Source: Verrucomicrobiales bacterium
Lineage (GTDB): Bacteria; Verrucomicrobiota; Verrucomicrobiia; Verrucomicrobiales; DEV007
Direction: 5' to 3'
DNA: 64,000 nucleotides
Assembly: GCA_029213005.1 (NCBI GenBank)
Contig: JARGPI010000002.1
Location: 123-64,122, forward strand
Part shown: positions 52,015-60,600 of the stretch, in pieces
Numbering within the stretch: position 1 is the stretch's first letter
How the letters are laid out: the number at the start of each line of letters is the position of its first letter
Notes under the pieces: generated by a model
The model's input: the letters and a program-made list of their open reading frames with translations, nothing else
Database searches by the model: none
Told to the model about the DNA's origin: nothing
Made by a program: the position numbers and the translations under genes

Positions 52015-52710
52015 TCAGGCTGACTTCACGCGATATCCGATGCCGCGTACGGTTTCGATGAGGACGGGGTTGGATGGATCGGGTTCGATCTTTTTCCTCA
52101 GGTTAACGATGTGCTGATCGAGGGTTCGGGATTCGGGAAAGTAGTCAATGCCCCAGCAGCGATCGAGAATCGCATCGCGGGAGACAGCTTCGTCACAGTG
52201 GTCGTGAAGCAGTTGGAGAATCGAGATTTCCCGGGGAGACAGGTTGACTTCCTGCTGCGTTGTCTGATCGAAAGCCCGAAGCTGAAGGGGGAATACTTCG
52301 AGTTGATTATTGATCGTGAATGAAGCGGTAGGTTTTGAGTTTTTTTGACTGTCGGAACGGCGCAGGGCGGTTCGAATCCGGGCGATCAGCTCGTGTTTGC
52401 CGAATGGTTTCCGGATAAAATCATCGGCACCGATTTCGAGTCCGACGACGACATCAATTTCTTCGTTTTTGGCGGACAAAAAGAGGACGGGGACCGTTTC
52501 GTCAACCTGCCGGATCTTGCGGCAGACTTCGTATCCGTCCATCACCGGCATCATAATGTCGAGGCAGATTAGATCCGGTTTTTCGTTGGCCCAGTGATCA
52601 ATAGCCTCTTTGCCGTTGGTGGCTGTGAGGATGGAAAATCCCTCGTCGGTGAGGCACATTTCAATTGAGTCCAGCGTGACAGGGTCATCTTCGGCGATCA
52701 GGATCTTCAT
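52015..52710 (-). CDS. OmpR/PhoB-family response regulator
   Basis: DNA-binding output of the adjacent kinase. The 231-residue protein has a receiver domain (1-120) with the acidic pair EDD at 7-9, phospho-acceptor Asp51 in LICLDIMMP, Ser/Thr switch region FLSAKN and Lys in IRKPFG. A winged-helix domain (about 130-230) ends with TLDQHIVNLRKKIEP and ETVRGIGYR, both typical. It overlaps the kinase gene by 4 bp (52707-52710), so translation is coupled. Target genes are not evident; the co-transcribed secretin-like gene suggests an envelope role. Confidence 0.95.
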   Translation of the reverse strand: MKILIAEDDPVTLDSIEMCLTDEGFSILTATNGKEAIDHWANEKPDLICLDIMMPVMDGYEVCRKIRQVDETVPVLFLSAKNEEIDVVVGLEIGADDFIRKPFGKHELIARIRTALRRSDSQKNSKPTASFTINNQLEVFPLQLRAFDQTTQQEVNLSPREISILQLLHDHCDEAVSRDAILDRCWGIDYFPESRTLDQHIVNLRKKIEPDPSNPVLIETVRGIGYRVKSA

Positions 52711-54293
52711 GAGGCGATGGAGATGATGTTAGAGCCGCTTCGGGGCAATACCAGTTCGAATCGGGAACCCTGGTTTTTTCCTGGAAGAGGGGACTGGACG
52801 GTGAGGGTTCCTTCCATCGAAGTGGCAAGATCGCGCGAAATCGCGAGGCCGAGCCCGGTTCCTGAAACGCCTTCGGTTGTGGAGTCGTTTAATCGCACGA
52901 AGGGTTTGAAGATCTGAGCCTTTTTAGAGGCCTTAATTCCCGGGCCGTTGTCTGTGATAGCGATAACTACGTAATCATTCTGATTTTGGTCCTGAGGATA
53001 AATCTCTACTTCGAATGGTTGGTTGGTCGCACTATATTTTTCGACGTTGGAGATCAGGTTGCCGATGATTTGCCGTATTGCATCGGGATTGCCGTGAGCA
53101 TAAAGATTGCGATCCTTTGGCGGAGTTATTATGGGATCGATTCCTTTTCGCTTCAATAGAGGGGTGAACTGGTCGACGACTTCGTTAACCAGTTCGGGAA
53201 TCGCGACGGGAATCGACTTGGCAGTCTTTTTATCCTGTTCGCTTTGGGAAAATGTGAGGACATTTGCGAGGAGTCGACTGAGGCGTTCGGTTTCATCGCG
53301 AATCAGACTGAGACTTTTCCGGGTCCGGGGACTTTTATCAATGATTGAATCGGAGAGTAGGTCGAGGTTGAGAAGGATATTTGTCATTGGGGTTCTAAGC
53401 TCGTGAGAGACCCGGTTAACGAAAGATACCCGCTGCTCGGCAAGGTTGAGAGCCCGGTTTTGCTGGATAAAGCCGAATAGTCCGATCAGCGCTAAAAACA
53501 AAGCTAAAGACACCGAAGCGATCAACACCTGGGGGCGATAGGTAGTGATGGTTTGGTATTCTTCTCTTTTAGAGATTTGCCACCTTCCAAGGATGCTCTG
53601 GATCGGAAGGATTAATGAGGGCTTTCCTTCGGTAATTTCGTCCCGGTATATCAACCGGTTACCAAGGGGGCTGACTACCTCCGCGTTGATACCTGAGATT
53701 TTTAGAGGCTCGTAAATTTTTTCCAGCCAGCCGGACAACCATTGGTCCATCGCAGCTGCGGTCTGGTCCGTATTAATTCGAAGGACGATGGTTCGGTAGT
53801 TTCGGAGCCGCGCCACATAATGCAGGGGATGTCCGGGTTGAGCGATCCACGGGCCCTCTGTGTCGATTGCGTGGGGATCGAGGATGATTCCGTCTCTCTT
53901 CTGATCATCCCGACTTCCGGTCAGGTAGGGTTCCGGTAAGGGGGTAGAGCGGTCGCCTTCGCGGAGGTCGGTGGTTTGGCGCGACCAACCCGGCCCAAAG
54001 ACTGTGACTTGTTCGACGCCGATTATGTTTCGGCAGGCGTTGGTGATACTGATGTGGGAGCCCTCGAAGTAAAACTGAGTCTTAATGTCGTTGAGGTGAG
54101 ACTGGTATAGTGATTCGAGGTCCCGGATCTCTTCGAGAAACGCTGATGTAAAGTCAGTGAAGGGCGCTTGATCACGCTCGATAGGTGATTGGGTTTCGAC
54201 TTTTGCAAAGTGCCATCCACCCACTAAAATCGCGGTTGCTGACAAAATCGTGAGAAACAGGATTGTAGCGGGGAGATGTCTTTGCGAGAGCAT
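52707..54293 (-). CDS. membrane sensor histidine kinase
   Basis: A 528-residue sensor. TM1 is about 9-27 and TM2 about 256-277, with a periplasmic sensor of some 225 residues between them that I do not recognise. The HisKA domain has phospho-His297 in RVSHELRTPM. The ATPase domain shows the N box NLISNVEKYS, the G1 box DNGPGIK and the G2 box GTGLGLAISRDLA, so it should be active. No HAMP domain is evident. It is the second gene of a three-gene operon: 13 bp after the secretin-like gene and 4 bp overlapping the regulator. Confidence 0.95.
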   Translation of the reverse strand: MLSQRHLPATILFLTILSATAILVGGWHFAKVETQSPIERDQAPFTDFTSAFLEEIRDLESLYQSHLNDIKTQFYFEGSHISITNACRNIIGVEQVTVFGPGWSRQTTDLREGDRSTPLPEPYLTGSRDDQKRDGIILDPHAIDTEGPWIAQPGHPLHYVARLRNYRTIVLRINTDQTAAAMDQWLSGWLEKIYEPLKISGINAEVVSPLGNRLIYRDEITEGKPSLILPIQSILGRWQISKREEYQTITTYRPQVLIASVSLALFLALIGLFGFIQQNRALNLAEQRVSFVNRVSHELRTPMTNILLNLDLLSDSIIDKSPRTRKSLSLIRDETERLSRLLANVLTFSQSEQDKKTAKSIPVAIPELVNEVVDQFTPLLKRKGIDPIITPPKDRNLYAHGNPDAIRQIIGNLISNVEKYSATNQPFEVEIYPQDQNQNDYVVIAITDNGPGIKASKKAQIFKPFVRLNDSTTEGVSGTGLGLAISRDLATSMEGTLTVQSPLPGKNQGSRFELVLPRSGSNIISIAS

Positions 54294-54306
54294 GTTCGGA
54301 AATCGA

Positions 54307-55101
54307 TTATTCGACAGTAGGGGGCGATGGAACTTTGATCAATTCAACTTTGATCATCGATATGACGCGTTCGCCTGGTGCTTCGGGTGGTGTGTTAAAT
54401 GCGAAAAGGTTTTCTTTGCCCACTTCGACCGTGATTTGCGTGGTGGTTTTCATGGTATAGAAAACCGGCATCTTGATATTGCCCGTTCCGTGAGCCTCCC
54501 GGTCTCCGGAAACATAGTGATCCGTTTCGATCAGGGTCGTGATTTCCGGAGCGAGATTTAGATCTACGATCCGGTTGTCGGCACCGAGGACGGCATCGAC
54601 TTCCAGGGTGATACCGACATTTCTAACTTCGTATTTTGCCGGGGTGGGTTCCGTAAAGAGGATCTGAGATTTTGCGGGAAGGGTTCCTCCATCCTGGGCG
54701 ACAACCGTGATGTCACCAACGGTATTCGGCACGGTCTGGGGTTCATATTCCGTTGGGTACTGATACTCGCGGATCGACTCAACTTTTGCCCGGTTACCAC
54801 TTCGCGCGATGATGAAGGCGGTTTCGAGAAGTTTCGCTTCGCCGCTTTCGACCATCGTGTCCAGGTCGTATCGCAACGCTTTGGCATCGCTGGCTGTGGG
54901 TGCATATTTGCGAAGCAGTTGATTGGCGATCTTTTCGTCGAGCTGGAAGTATTCCAGAATAATGCCCAACTGAGCGGCATATTGCTTTTCGGGTTGTTTT
55001 TTGATAAACACATTCTTTTTTTCCTCCGGTGTCTGGGATCGGGATTCCAGCGGCAGAAGGAGGGCGACGGTGATGACAAGGGCGTGCAAGATTAATCTCA
55101 T
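54307..55101 (-). CDS. exported protein with a secretin-like C-terminal segment
   Basis: A 264-residue protein from the ATG at 55101, which opens a signal peptide (MRLILHALVITVALLLPLES, cut near SRSQ). The longer in-frame start at 55290 adds 63 residues of low-quality sequence and would hide the signal. The C-terminal half reads VRNVGITLEVDAVLGADNRI, then DLNLAPEIT, then METHIONINE-rich FYTMKTTTQITVEVGKE. This order is seen in type II/III secretion secretins, but the protein is far too short to form a full secretin. First gene of the sensor operon, so it may supply or modulate the signal. Function unknown. Confidence 0.7.
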   Translation of the reverse strand: MRLILHALVITVALLLPLESRSQTPEEKKNVFIKKQPEKQYAAQLGIILEYFQLDEKIANQLLRKYAPTASDAKALRYDLDTMVESGEAKLLETAFIIARSGNRAKVESIREYQYPTEYEPQTVPNTVGDITVVAQDGGTLPAKSQILFTEPTPAKYEVRNVGITLEVDAVLGADNRIVDLNLAPEITTLIETDHYVSGDREAHGTGNIKMPVFYTMKTTTQITVEVGKENLFAFNTPPEAPGERVISMIKVELIKVPSPPTVE

Positions 55102-55324
55102 GTTCGTAGTCTGAGACACTTTGAAGGGGTTTGGGTCAAACGAAGGTAAGAACTGTGTAAAAGTTCTGTAAAAACCGCAGAAAAACCGACGAAAATGGGA
55201 GTTGCGGGAGGCCTGATCGGGTCGATCTGCGGCCTGTGCCTGAGACCTTTGGGCGTGATAAAGTGAAGAACCGGGCTCAATTGATCCCATTGCGCAGACA
55301 GGTTCCCGCGTTATAATTGCGATT

Positions 55325-56110
55325 ATGCAAAGGATTTTCGCCTACGCTCTCCCCGCTTTATTATTGGCCTCATTGATTACTATCGTGGCCTGCAGCACTG
55401 TTCCGGACAGTGATCGGCGGAGCATCAATTTCCTGAAACCGAGCGATGAAGCGGCCATGGGGATCTCTGAATTCAAAAAGATGAAGGGGACGTTGAAGAT
55501 TTCGACCAACCCGACCTACAATGCCCAGGTGCAGAAAGTCGGGAATCGCTTATCGAAGGTGATGCCGGTTCCTAACGCCGAATGGGAATTTGTCGTGTTC
55601 GAGGATCCGACTCCGAATGCATTTGCGCTTCCCGGTGGAAAAGTGGGAGTTCACACCGGGCTGTTTCAAATCACTCAGAATGAGGGTGGACTTGCGGCTG
55701 TGATGGGACACGAAGTTGCCCACGTGGTGGCGCGTCACTCCGGCGAAAGGCTGTCGAGAGGAGCTCTCTCGGTCGGCGCTGTGGCGGTGGGAACCCAGGT
55801 GATCAAAAAGCAGACCGGCCTCAATCCGGCTATTGTGGCAGCCGGGCTTGGAGCCGGGGCATCTTTGAGTCAGCTTTCCCATTCGCGCGAACAGGAGCTC
55901 GAAGCGGACCGGCTCGGCGCTCTATACATGGCGCGGGCTGGGTATCACCCTGAAGAATCCGTTCGTCTCTGGGAGCGGTTCTCCGATTATCGGAAAAAGT
56001 CTTCGCAAAGTCAGGGCCCGGCTTTTCTCCGGACTCACCCGCTTGACGAAACCCGAATCGCTCAGCTTCAGGAATACCTGCCGACGGCGATGAAAGAGTA
56101 CAAGCCGTAG
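55325..56110 (+). CDS. M48-family metalloprotease lipoprotein
   Basis: A periplasmic quality-control protease related to BepA/LoiP. The 261-residue protein has a lipoprotein signal with lipobox IVAC (Cys23), zinc motif HEVAH at 129-133, and the third ligand Glu in the downstream SREQELEADRLG helix. The C-terminal FLRTHPLDETRIAQL is the usual M48 closing motif. There is no TPR extension as in BepA. It is transcribed alone, divergent from the sensor operon, with the ATG at 55325. Confidence 0.93.
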   Translation: MQRIFAYALPALLLASLITIVACSTVPDSDRRSINFLKPSDEAAMGISEFKKMKGTLKISTNPTYNAQVQKVGNRLSKVMPVPNAEWEFVVFEDPTPNAFALPGGKVGVHTGLFQITQNEGGLAAVMGHEVAHVVARHSGERLSRGALSVGAVAVGTQVIKKQTGLNPAIVAAGLGAGASLSQLSHSREQELEADRLGALYMARAGYHPEESVRLWERFSDYRKKSSQSQGPAFLRTHPLDETRIAQLQEYLPTAMKEYKP

Positions 56111-56194
56111 TCTCTCGGAGACTTGTATCGACCTTCCGATTTCATTCCAAACAACGGTGTGATTTGTAATCGGGAGATATCGTAAGATCACTCG

Positions 56195-56359
56195 ATGAGC
56201 TTACGAAGATGGTTGTCGATTGTGATATTTATCCTTCTCGTGATTCCCGTGGTCGGAATGGTTTCGGCAAACCGGTCGGGTGACTACGAGATGTTTGTTT
56301 TTATGGCCTATACTGCGGTGGCGATCACCCTGACGGGCTGGCTCGTGGGTGACTATTGA
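56195..56359 (+). CDS. small two-helix membrane protein, 54 residues
   Basis: ATG to TGA gives 54 residues. It starts [20 protein letters not shown] (first hydrophobic helix with a positive N-terminus), has a short polar loop ANRSGDYEM, and then a second helix, [17 protein letters not shown], before a stop. The two clean membrane helices with correct positive-inside charge argue that it is a real protein. It lies 84 bp after the protease gene on the same strand and overlaps the convergent DUF4437 gene by 7 bp. No family recognised. It could be a partner of the M48 protease, or free-standing. Confidence 0.55.
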   Translation: MSLRRWLSIVIFILLVIPVVGMVSANRSGDYEMFVFMAYTAVAITLTGWLVGDY

Positions 56360-57279
56360 GTCGCCTGATTAGATATTTCCTTCGGACTGACCTTGTAAGA
56401 GCCGTCGGTGCGAATATAGAGAATAGTCTCCTTTTTAGATCCCGCGCTGACCCGGTAGTTGGACGCGCCCTTTGAGCCGAAATAGTTTCCCGGTTCCAGT
56501 GAGGTGGTTTCCGGAATCCCTACTTCCTGCATTTGAGGATATCCTTCGATCACGACGACACGAAATGATGGGTTATTGCTTTGAATCTCCCCCTCGAATC
56601 CCACCGGGAGCTTAAGTAGCGTTCCGCTGGCTTTCCCGCTTTCAAGCTTACCCCAAAGATGGGAAATCCATGGACCTTTAGTCGAGCTTTCGCGATCGGC
56701 CGAGTCGATCCAGGTGGTATCAGCGGCGCTTAACCAGATCAGGTTGGATTCGTGAACGTTAACCGGTCTTTCTCCGTTGTCGTTGGCCTCTTCCGAAGGG
56801 AGAACGAGGTAGGGGCCCCGCTCAATCTCGATGTAGGCCATATTGTCTGCGCCTTTTGCGGCGGTGATATGTACTTCTCCCGCAGGTTGCGTCCAGAATG
56901 AAGCCGGAGGCATCCACATTTTTTCGGCCCCGGGATCGTCGTTGTGTACCAGTCCGGAAATGACGACTCCCCGGTAGGTAATATTGTGGATATGTGGGGG
57001 CGAGGAAAACCCGTCCGCAAATTTCACGAGAAAGCCGGTTTGTCTGTCCCCGGCCCGGTCTCCCCAGAGAGTCCCGGCTTTGGGACCTTTGTCCCCACGG
57101 GCAGGATTCAGCGGTGTCCACTCAACATCTTCAGTCAAAACGATTTCAGTTTTGGATTCGGGACGATCGGCGGCTTGCATTTGGTTGCCCCGGTGAGAAA
57201 GGATCAAACCAAGGACAAGTAGAGGTAGACCGGCGGTGATTGCTTTTCGGGCAACTTCGGTTTTTATGGTTGTTTTCAT
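56353..57279 (-). CDS. DUF4437 bicupin protein, exported or membrane-anchored
   Basis: A 308-residue protein with a hydrophobic N-terminus (about 13-28, then QMQAAD as a possible cleavage site). It has two cupin-like halves: residues about 45-160 with [21 protein letters not shown] and [11 protein letters not shown], whose His residues are typical metal ligands, and about 175-300 with [15 protein letters not shown] and FRVVVIEG. The second half has lost most metal-binding His residues. DUF4437 proteins are often annotated near redox or stress genes, but no function is proven. It is transcribed in the same direction as, and downstream of, the broken alcohol dehydrogenase gene (20 bp apart). 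Confidence 0.85.
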   Translation of the reverse strand: MKTTIKTEVARKAITAGLPLLVLGLILSHRGNQMQAADRPESKTEIVLTEDVEWTPLNPARGDKGPKAGTLWGDRAGDRQTGFLVKFADGFSSPPHIHNITYRGVVISGLVHNDDPGAEKMWMPPASFWTQPAGEVHITAAKGADNMAYIEIERGPYLVLPSEEANDNGERPVNVHESNLIWLSAADTTWIDSADRESSTKGPWISHLWGKLESGKASGTLLKLPVGFEGEIQSNNPSFRVVVIEGYPQMQEVGIPETTSLEPGNYFGSKGASNYRVSAGSKKETILYIRTDGSYKVSPKEISNQATQ

Positions 57280-57298
57280 ACGATGTATTTGGTGATTT

Positions 57299-58308
57299 TT
57301 AAAACCAGCCGGAAATGGTGAGTTTTCCGATCGATTTGCCGGACTCGAGTCGGCGGTGACCTTCCAGTATATTTTCCGCGTTGATCGGGCTGAGGTTGTC
57401 GTTAGCCGTCGCCAAAATCTCGCCGGAATCGATCAATTCCGCGACGCGCTTCAGGATGTTGTGTTGCTCGATAATGTCATCTGTCTGATACATCGAACGG
57501 GTAAACATAAACTCCCAATGGATACCGACACATTTGGTTTTGTATATCCCACCTATATTAAGATCGCCCCGTTGTTCGGTGATCAAGACGATTTCGCCTT
57601 GAGGCGCGATCATCTCGCCCATGGCATCCCACACCTTGTCGATATTGTTAAAGTTTGCGATGTAATCAACGGTGTCGAAACCAGATTCGCGAAGTTGTGA
57701 TGGCATATCTTCATGGTGATTAAGGATATGTTCGGCACCCAGTTTCCGGCACCACTCGCTGCTCTCGGGTCGGGACGCGGTTGCAATGACAGTCAGGCCC
57801 GCGCGTTTTGCCAATTGAATCGCCATCGAACCGACTCCACCGGCGCCACCGATGATAAGGAGTGTTTTTCCTGATTTCGTTGAGGCGAATCGGGATCGAT
57901 TTTGAGTCGATGAAATAGGGATTCCCATGCAGTCAGAGCGGTTAGCGGTATGGCCGCGCTGGTCACTGCGTCGAGGGTGGCGGGCTGCTGTGCGACGATT
58001 CGCTCGTCGACCAGTTGATATTCCGCGTTCGAGCCCGGGCGGGTTACGTCGCCGGCGTAGTAGACCGCATCCCCTTTCTTGAAAAGGGTCACGTTCTCCC
58101 CGCAATCCGCAACGATACCGGCGGCATCGAAACCGAGGGTTTTTGGTGCTTCATTTTCCTTTGGGCGAACTTTGGTGTCGACAGGATTCAGACCGATGGC
58201 TTCGACCTTCACAAGAATATCGTGTCCCGTCGGAACCGGAGTTGAGAGTTCCACTTCACGTGCGGAACCGGAATCACTACTGTTTTGATAAAATTGAATC
58301 GCTTTCAT
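57299..58308 (-). pseudogene. zinc-type alcohol dehydrogenase/quinone oxidoreductase, frameshifted
   Basis: An MDR-superfamily NAD(P)H oxidoreductase split over two frames. The N-terminal part (58308 down to about 57870) is the GroES-like domain: DILVKVEAIGLNPVDTKVR and TLGFDAAGIVADCG. The C-terminal part (about 57870 to 57299) holds the Rossmann motif TLLIIGGAGGVGSMAIQLAK and runs to the normal end. The frames meet at a run of five T at 57865-57869 (AAAAA on the coding strand). Adding one base there restores a continuous protein of about 336 residues that reads through QEK-TLLIIGG. So this is either a fresh frameshift in a homopolymer or a sequencing error. The rest of the gene is undamaged. 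Confidence 0.88.
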
Positions 58309-58466
58309 CTGGGATCGGTCGGGAAAGGGTTATCCCGCCTCTTTAATCATAATTGGGTGGAGTCATAAGAAAAATTGAATATAGAAATAGTATCTATGAG
58401 GAAATCGAATCGCTCTTCAGCTAAATCATGGAGGTGATTTTTAACCTGTAACTGTTACAATTTGCG

Positions 58467-58961
58467 ATGCCGAAAGCTATTCGACCGTGGTATTGGCCTG
58501 AAAAAGGGCAGCCGGAAAGAACTGAGCCGTTCACCTGGATTGTGGAAGATGTCATCGCGGCGTCGTGGTGGCCTGATCCCTATGTGTTCGATATATACGG
58601 GGAAAAGGGGATTCGTGCGGTGGTCAATTGCTGCGAGTTTGATAACCGGCAGGATGTGCCGCGGCAGTTTTCCTATTACCACATCAATGTGCCGGATTAT
58701 GGGGTTCCTACCGATGCTCAGATCGAAAGATTTATCGAGATTATGGATCAACATCACCGGGCCGGTGAACCGGTGGTAATCCATTGCGTGGCAGGTTGCG
58801 GTAGGACCGGACAGTTTATCATCGCCTGGTGCGCCAGTGCGGGCTTTATTCCTAAAGGGACCAATCCTGTCGACTGGATTCGGGCGCGAAGAAAGTGCTG
58901 TCTGGAGACTAAGGAGCAAATCAAGTGCGCCCGCCGCTTTACCGATAAGTTCCACAGCTGA
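58467..58961 (+). CDS. dual-specificity/tyrosine-type protein phosphatase
   Basis: A 164-residue cytoplasmic Cys-dependent phosphatase. The P-loop HCVAGCGRTG has nucleophile Cys107 and Arg113, and Asp77 in VPDYG is the likely general acid. The size and the YHINVPDYGVPT segment fit small bacterial atypical DSPs. The opening WYWPEKGQPERTEPFTWIVE is unusual and may be a substrate or partner surface. No kinase is adjacent. The ATG at 58467 is used. It is 96 bp ahead of the DUF4403 pair on the same strand, so co-transcription is possible. Confidence 0.9.
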   Translation: MPKAIRPWYWPEKGQPERTEPFTWIVEDVIAASWWPDPYVFDIYGEKGIRAVVNCCEFDNRQDVPRQFSYYHINVPDYGVPTDAQIERFIEIMDQHHRAGEPVVIHCVAGCGRTGQFIIAWCASAGFIPKGTNPVDWIRARRKCCLETKEQIKCARRFTDKFHS

Positions 58962-59057
58962 ACCCGATTCCCGGTCCTTTCCGGTATTCAGAAAAATTAG
59001 CCGGAATTTTGGTGGTAAAAATCAGCTTTGTTGCGTTAGGTGATCGTCTAAACCACA

Positions 59058-60539
59058 ATGAAAAAGCTGTTCCTTGCCCTCGGCGTTTTTGTCTTGCTCG
59101 CCGCCGCAGCAGGATCGGCAGTGTTCGTACTCTATGATGACGGACCGCGAACACCGGTTATGGTCGAGCCGCCCGACTATATCCCGGAGGGGAAAATGGA
59201 CTACCCGGAGGAGTCGAACTCCCAAATCGCGGTGCGCCTGGAATTGCCGATGGAGGCGCTTGCCGCTGCGGCTAACCGAAGCGCACCGAAGGAAATTTCC
59301 GGGGAGGAGAACAAAAATTTTCACGAACGGGTTCAGAACGGCACCGTGCAATACCGAATGCTGCCGGGTGATATTTCCCTGCAAAATACCGGTCAGGAGC
59401 TTGCCTTTACATTGCCGATCCGCGGCGTCGCCCAGGTGGCGGGGGATGTTGATCTCATTTTTATCCGGCTTCCGGTGCAGGGAACCGCTGATTTGGCAGG
59501 GCAGATTGCAGGAACCGTGAGACCCCGGATCTCTTCGGATTGGGAGATATTCCCGAATTTGAATCCACTATTAAAGCTCAGTCACGCGAATCTTACCCTC
59601 GGCAAAATCGGGACAATCAGCGCCACCAAAATGGTCGAAGACCTGGCGAATCCCGTCATTCAAAAGGAGGCTGAGAATATCGGGCCCTCGATCATGAAAG
59701 GACTTGAGCTGAAAAAGAAGCTCCAGCTGCTTTGGGATCAGGCCCATCGCGGGGAGCAGGTTTCCGAAGACCCGCCTGCCTGGTTTGTGTTTGATCCCGG
59801 GGAAGTTTCGATGGGACCGGTCGATTATTCGAACCGGGAACACCTTTCTGTAACCATGGGCATGGTCGCTCACTCCTATATTTCCAGCGTTCCGGTAAAC
59901 ACCTCCTACCCCGAAACGCTGCCTCCGCTCAATCTGACGTTAACGGACCCGGTCAACGATATTCAATTCCCGGTGGTGGTTGATGTGGCGGAATTGAACA
60001 AGAAAATGGCGGTGCAGCGGTTCACTCAATCCATCGGAGTTGGTGGGACGGCAGAGATTTCCGCCCCCGAGCTGCGGGTCGGCCAAAATGGCGGTCTTGT
60101 CTTCGGCGTCACGGTTGATGCCGATACCGGGAGATGGGGGCAGGGCTTCGCAGGCCGAATTTGGTTCGAAGCTGACCCCCAATTTGACTACGAGACCCAA
60201 CGTATCAGTCTGAATAATATGAAATTAACGGATAAAACCCGTAGGGCTCTGCCCCGGCCAGCCGTTAAGATGATAGAAAAGATGGTTTCAAAATCGATTG
60301 AGAAGGCGCTTCAGGAAAATTTGGAGCGTTATCCGATCGAAATGAAGGCGGGGATTGAGACCTTTCTCAATTCCGGAAAACTGCCGGACGACGTGTCGGT
60401 CTCAATTCCAAATCCTGACTTTAAAATAATAAAAATTTACACCGTGACCCGAACTACCCAAAGTTCCAAGCTCTCACCCGGAGTTGTCGTGGTCCTCGGT
60501 GCGAGAGGCGATGTTGTCGTCCGTTTGAAAAGCCTGTAA
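59058..60539 (+). CDS. DUF4403 family protein, first of a tandem pair
   Basis: A 493-residue protein with an N-terminal membrane anchor or signal (MKKLFLALGVFVLLAAAAGS, to about residue 26) and a periplasmic body. The body shows the DUF4403 pattern: an N-terminal ALAAAANRSAPKE segment, GDISLQNTGQELAFTLPIRG, then WFVFDPGEVSMGPVDYSNRE and a C-terminal SPGVVVVLGARGDVVVRL. DUF4403 is thought to have a lipid-transfer-like beta-barrel fold, but no function is established. It is clearly homologous to the next gene along its whole length. It shares no recognisable domain with the phosphatase upstream. Confidence 0.85.
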   Translation: MKKLFLALGVFVLLAAAAGSAVFVLYDDGPRTPVMVEPPDYIPEGKMDYPEESNSQIAVRLELPMEALAAAANRSAPKEISGEENKNFHERVQNGTVQYRMLPGDISLQNTGQELAFTLPIRGVAQVAGDVDLIFIRLPVQGTADLAGQIAGTVRPRISSDWEIFPNLNPLLKLSHANLTLGKIGTISATKMVEDLANPVIQKEAENIGPSIMKGLELKKKLQLLWDQAHRGEQVSEDPPAWFVFDPGEVSMGPVDYSNREHLSVTMGMVAHSYISSVPVNTSYPETLPPLNLTLTDPVNDIQFPVVVDVAELNKKMAVQRFTQSIGVGGTAEISAPELRVGQNGGLVFGVTVDADTGRWGQGFAGRIWFEADPQFDYETQRISLNNMKLTDKTRRALPRPAVKMIEKMVSKSIEKALQENLERYPIEMKAGIETFLNSGKLPDDVSVSIPNPDFKIIKIYTVTRTTQSSKLSPGVVVVLGARGDVVVRLKSL

Positions 60540-60600
60540 CCCCCAATGTTTACAAAAATATGGATTGATTAATGATCAGTTTATAGCGATATTTTAAAAA

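Noticed and set aside
55102..55290. Longer N-terminus for the secretin-like protein
   Set aside because: It would place 63 polar residues before an evident signal peptide starting at 55101.
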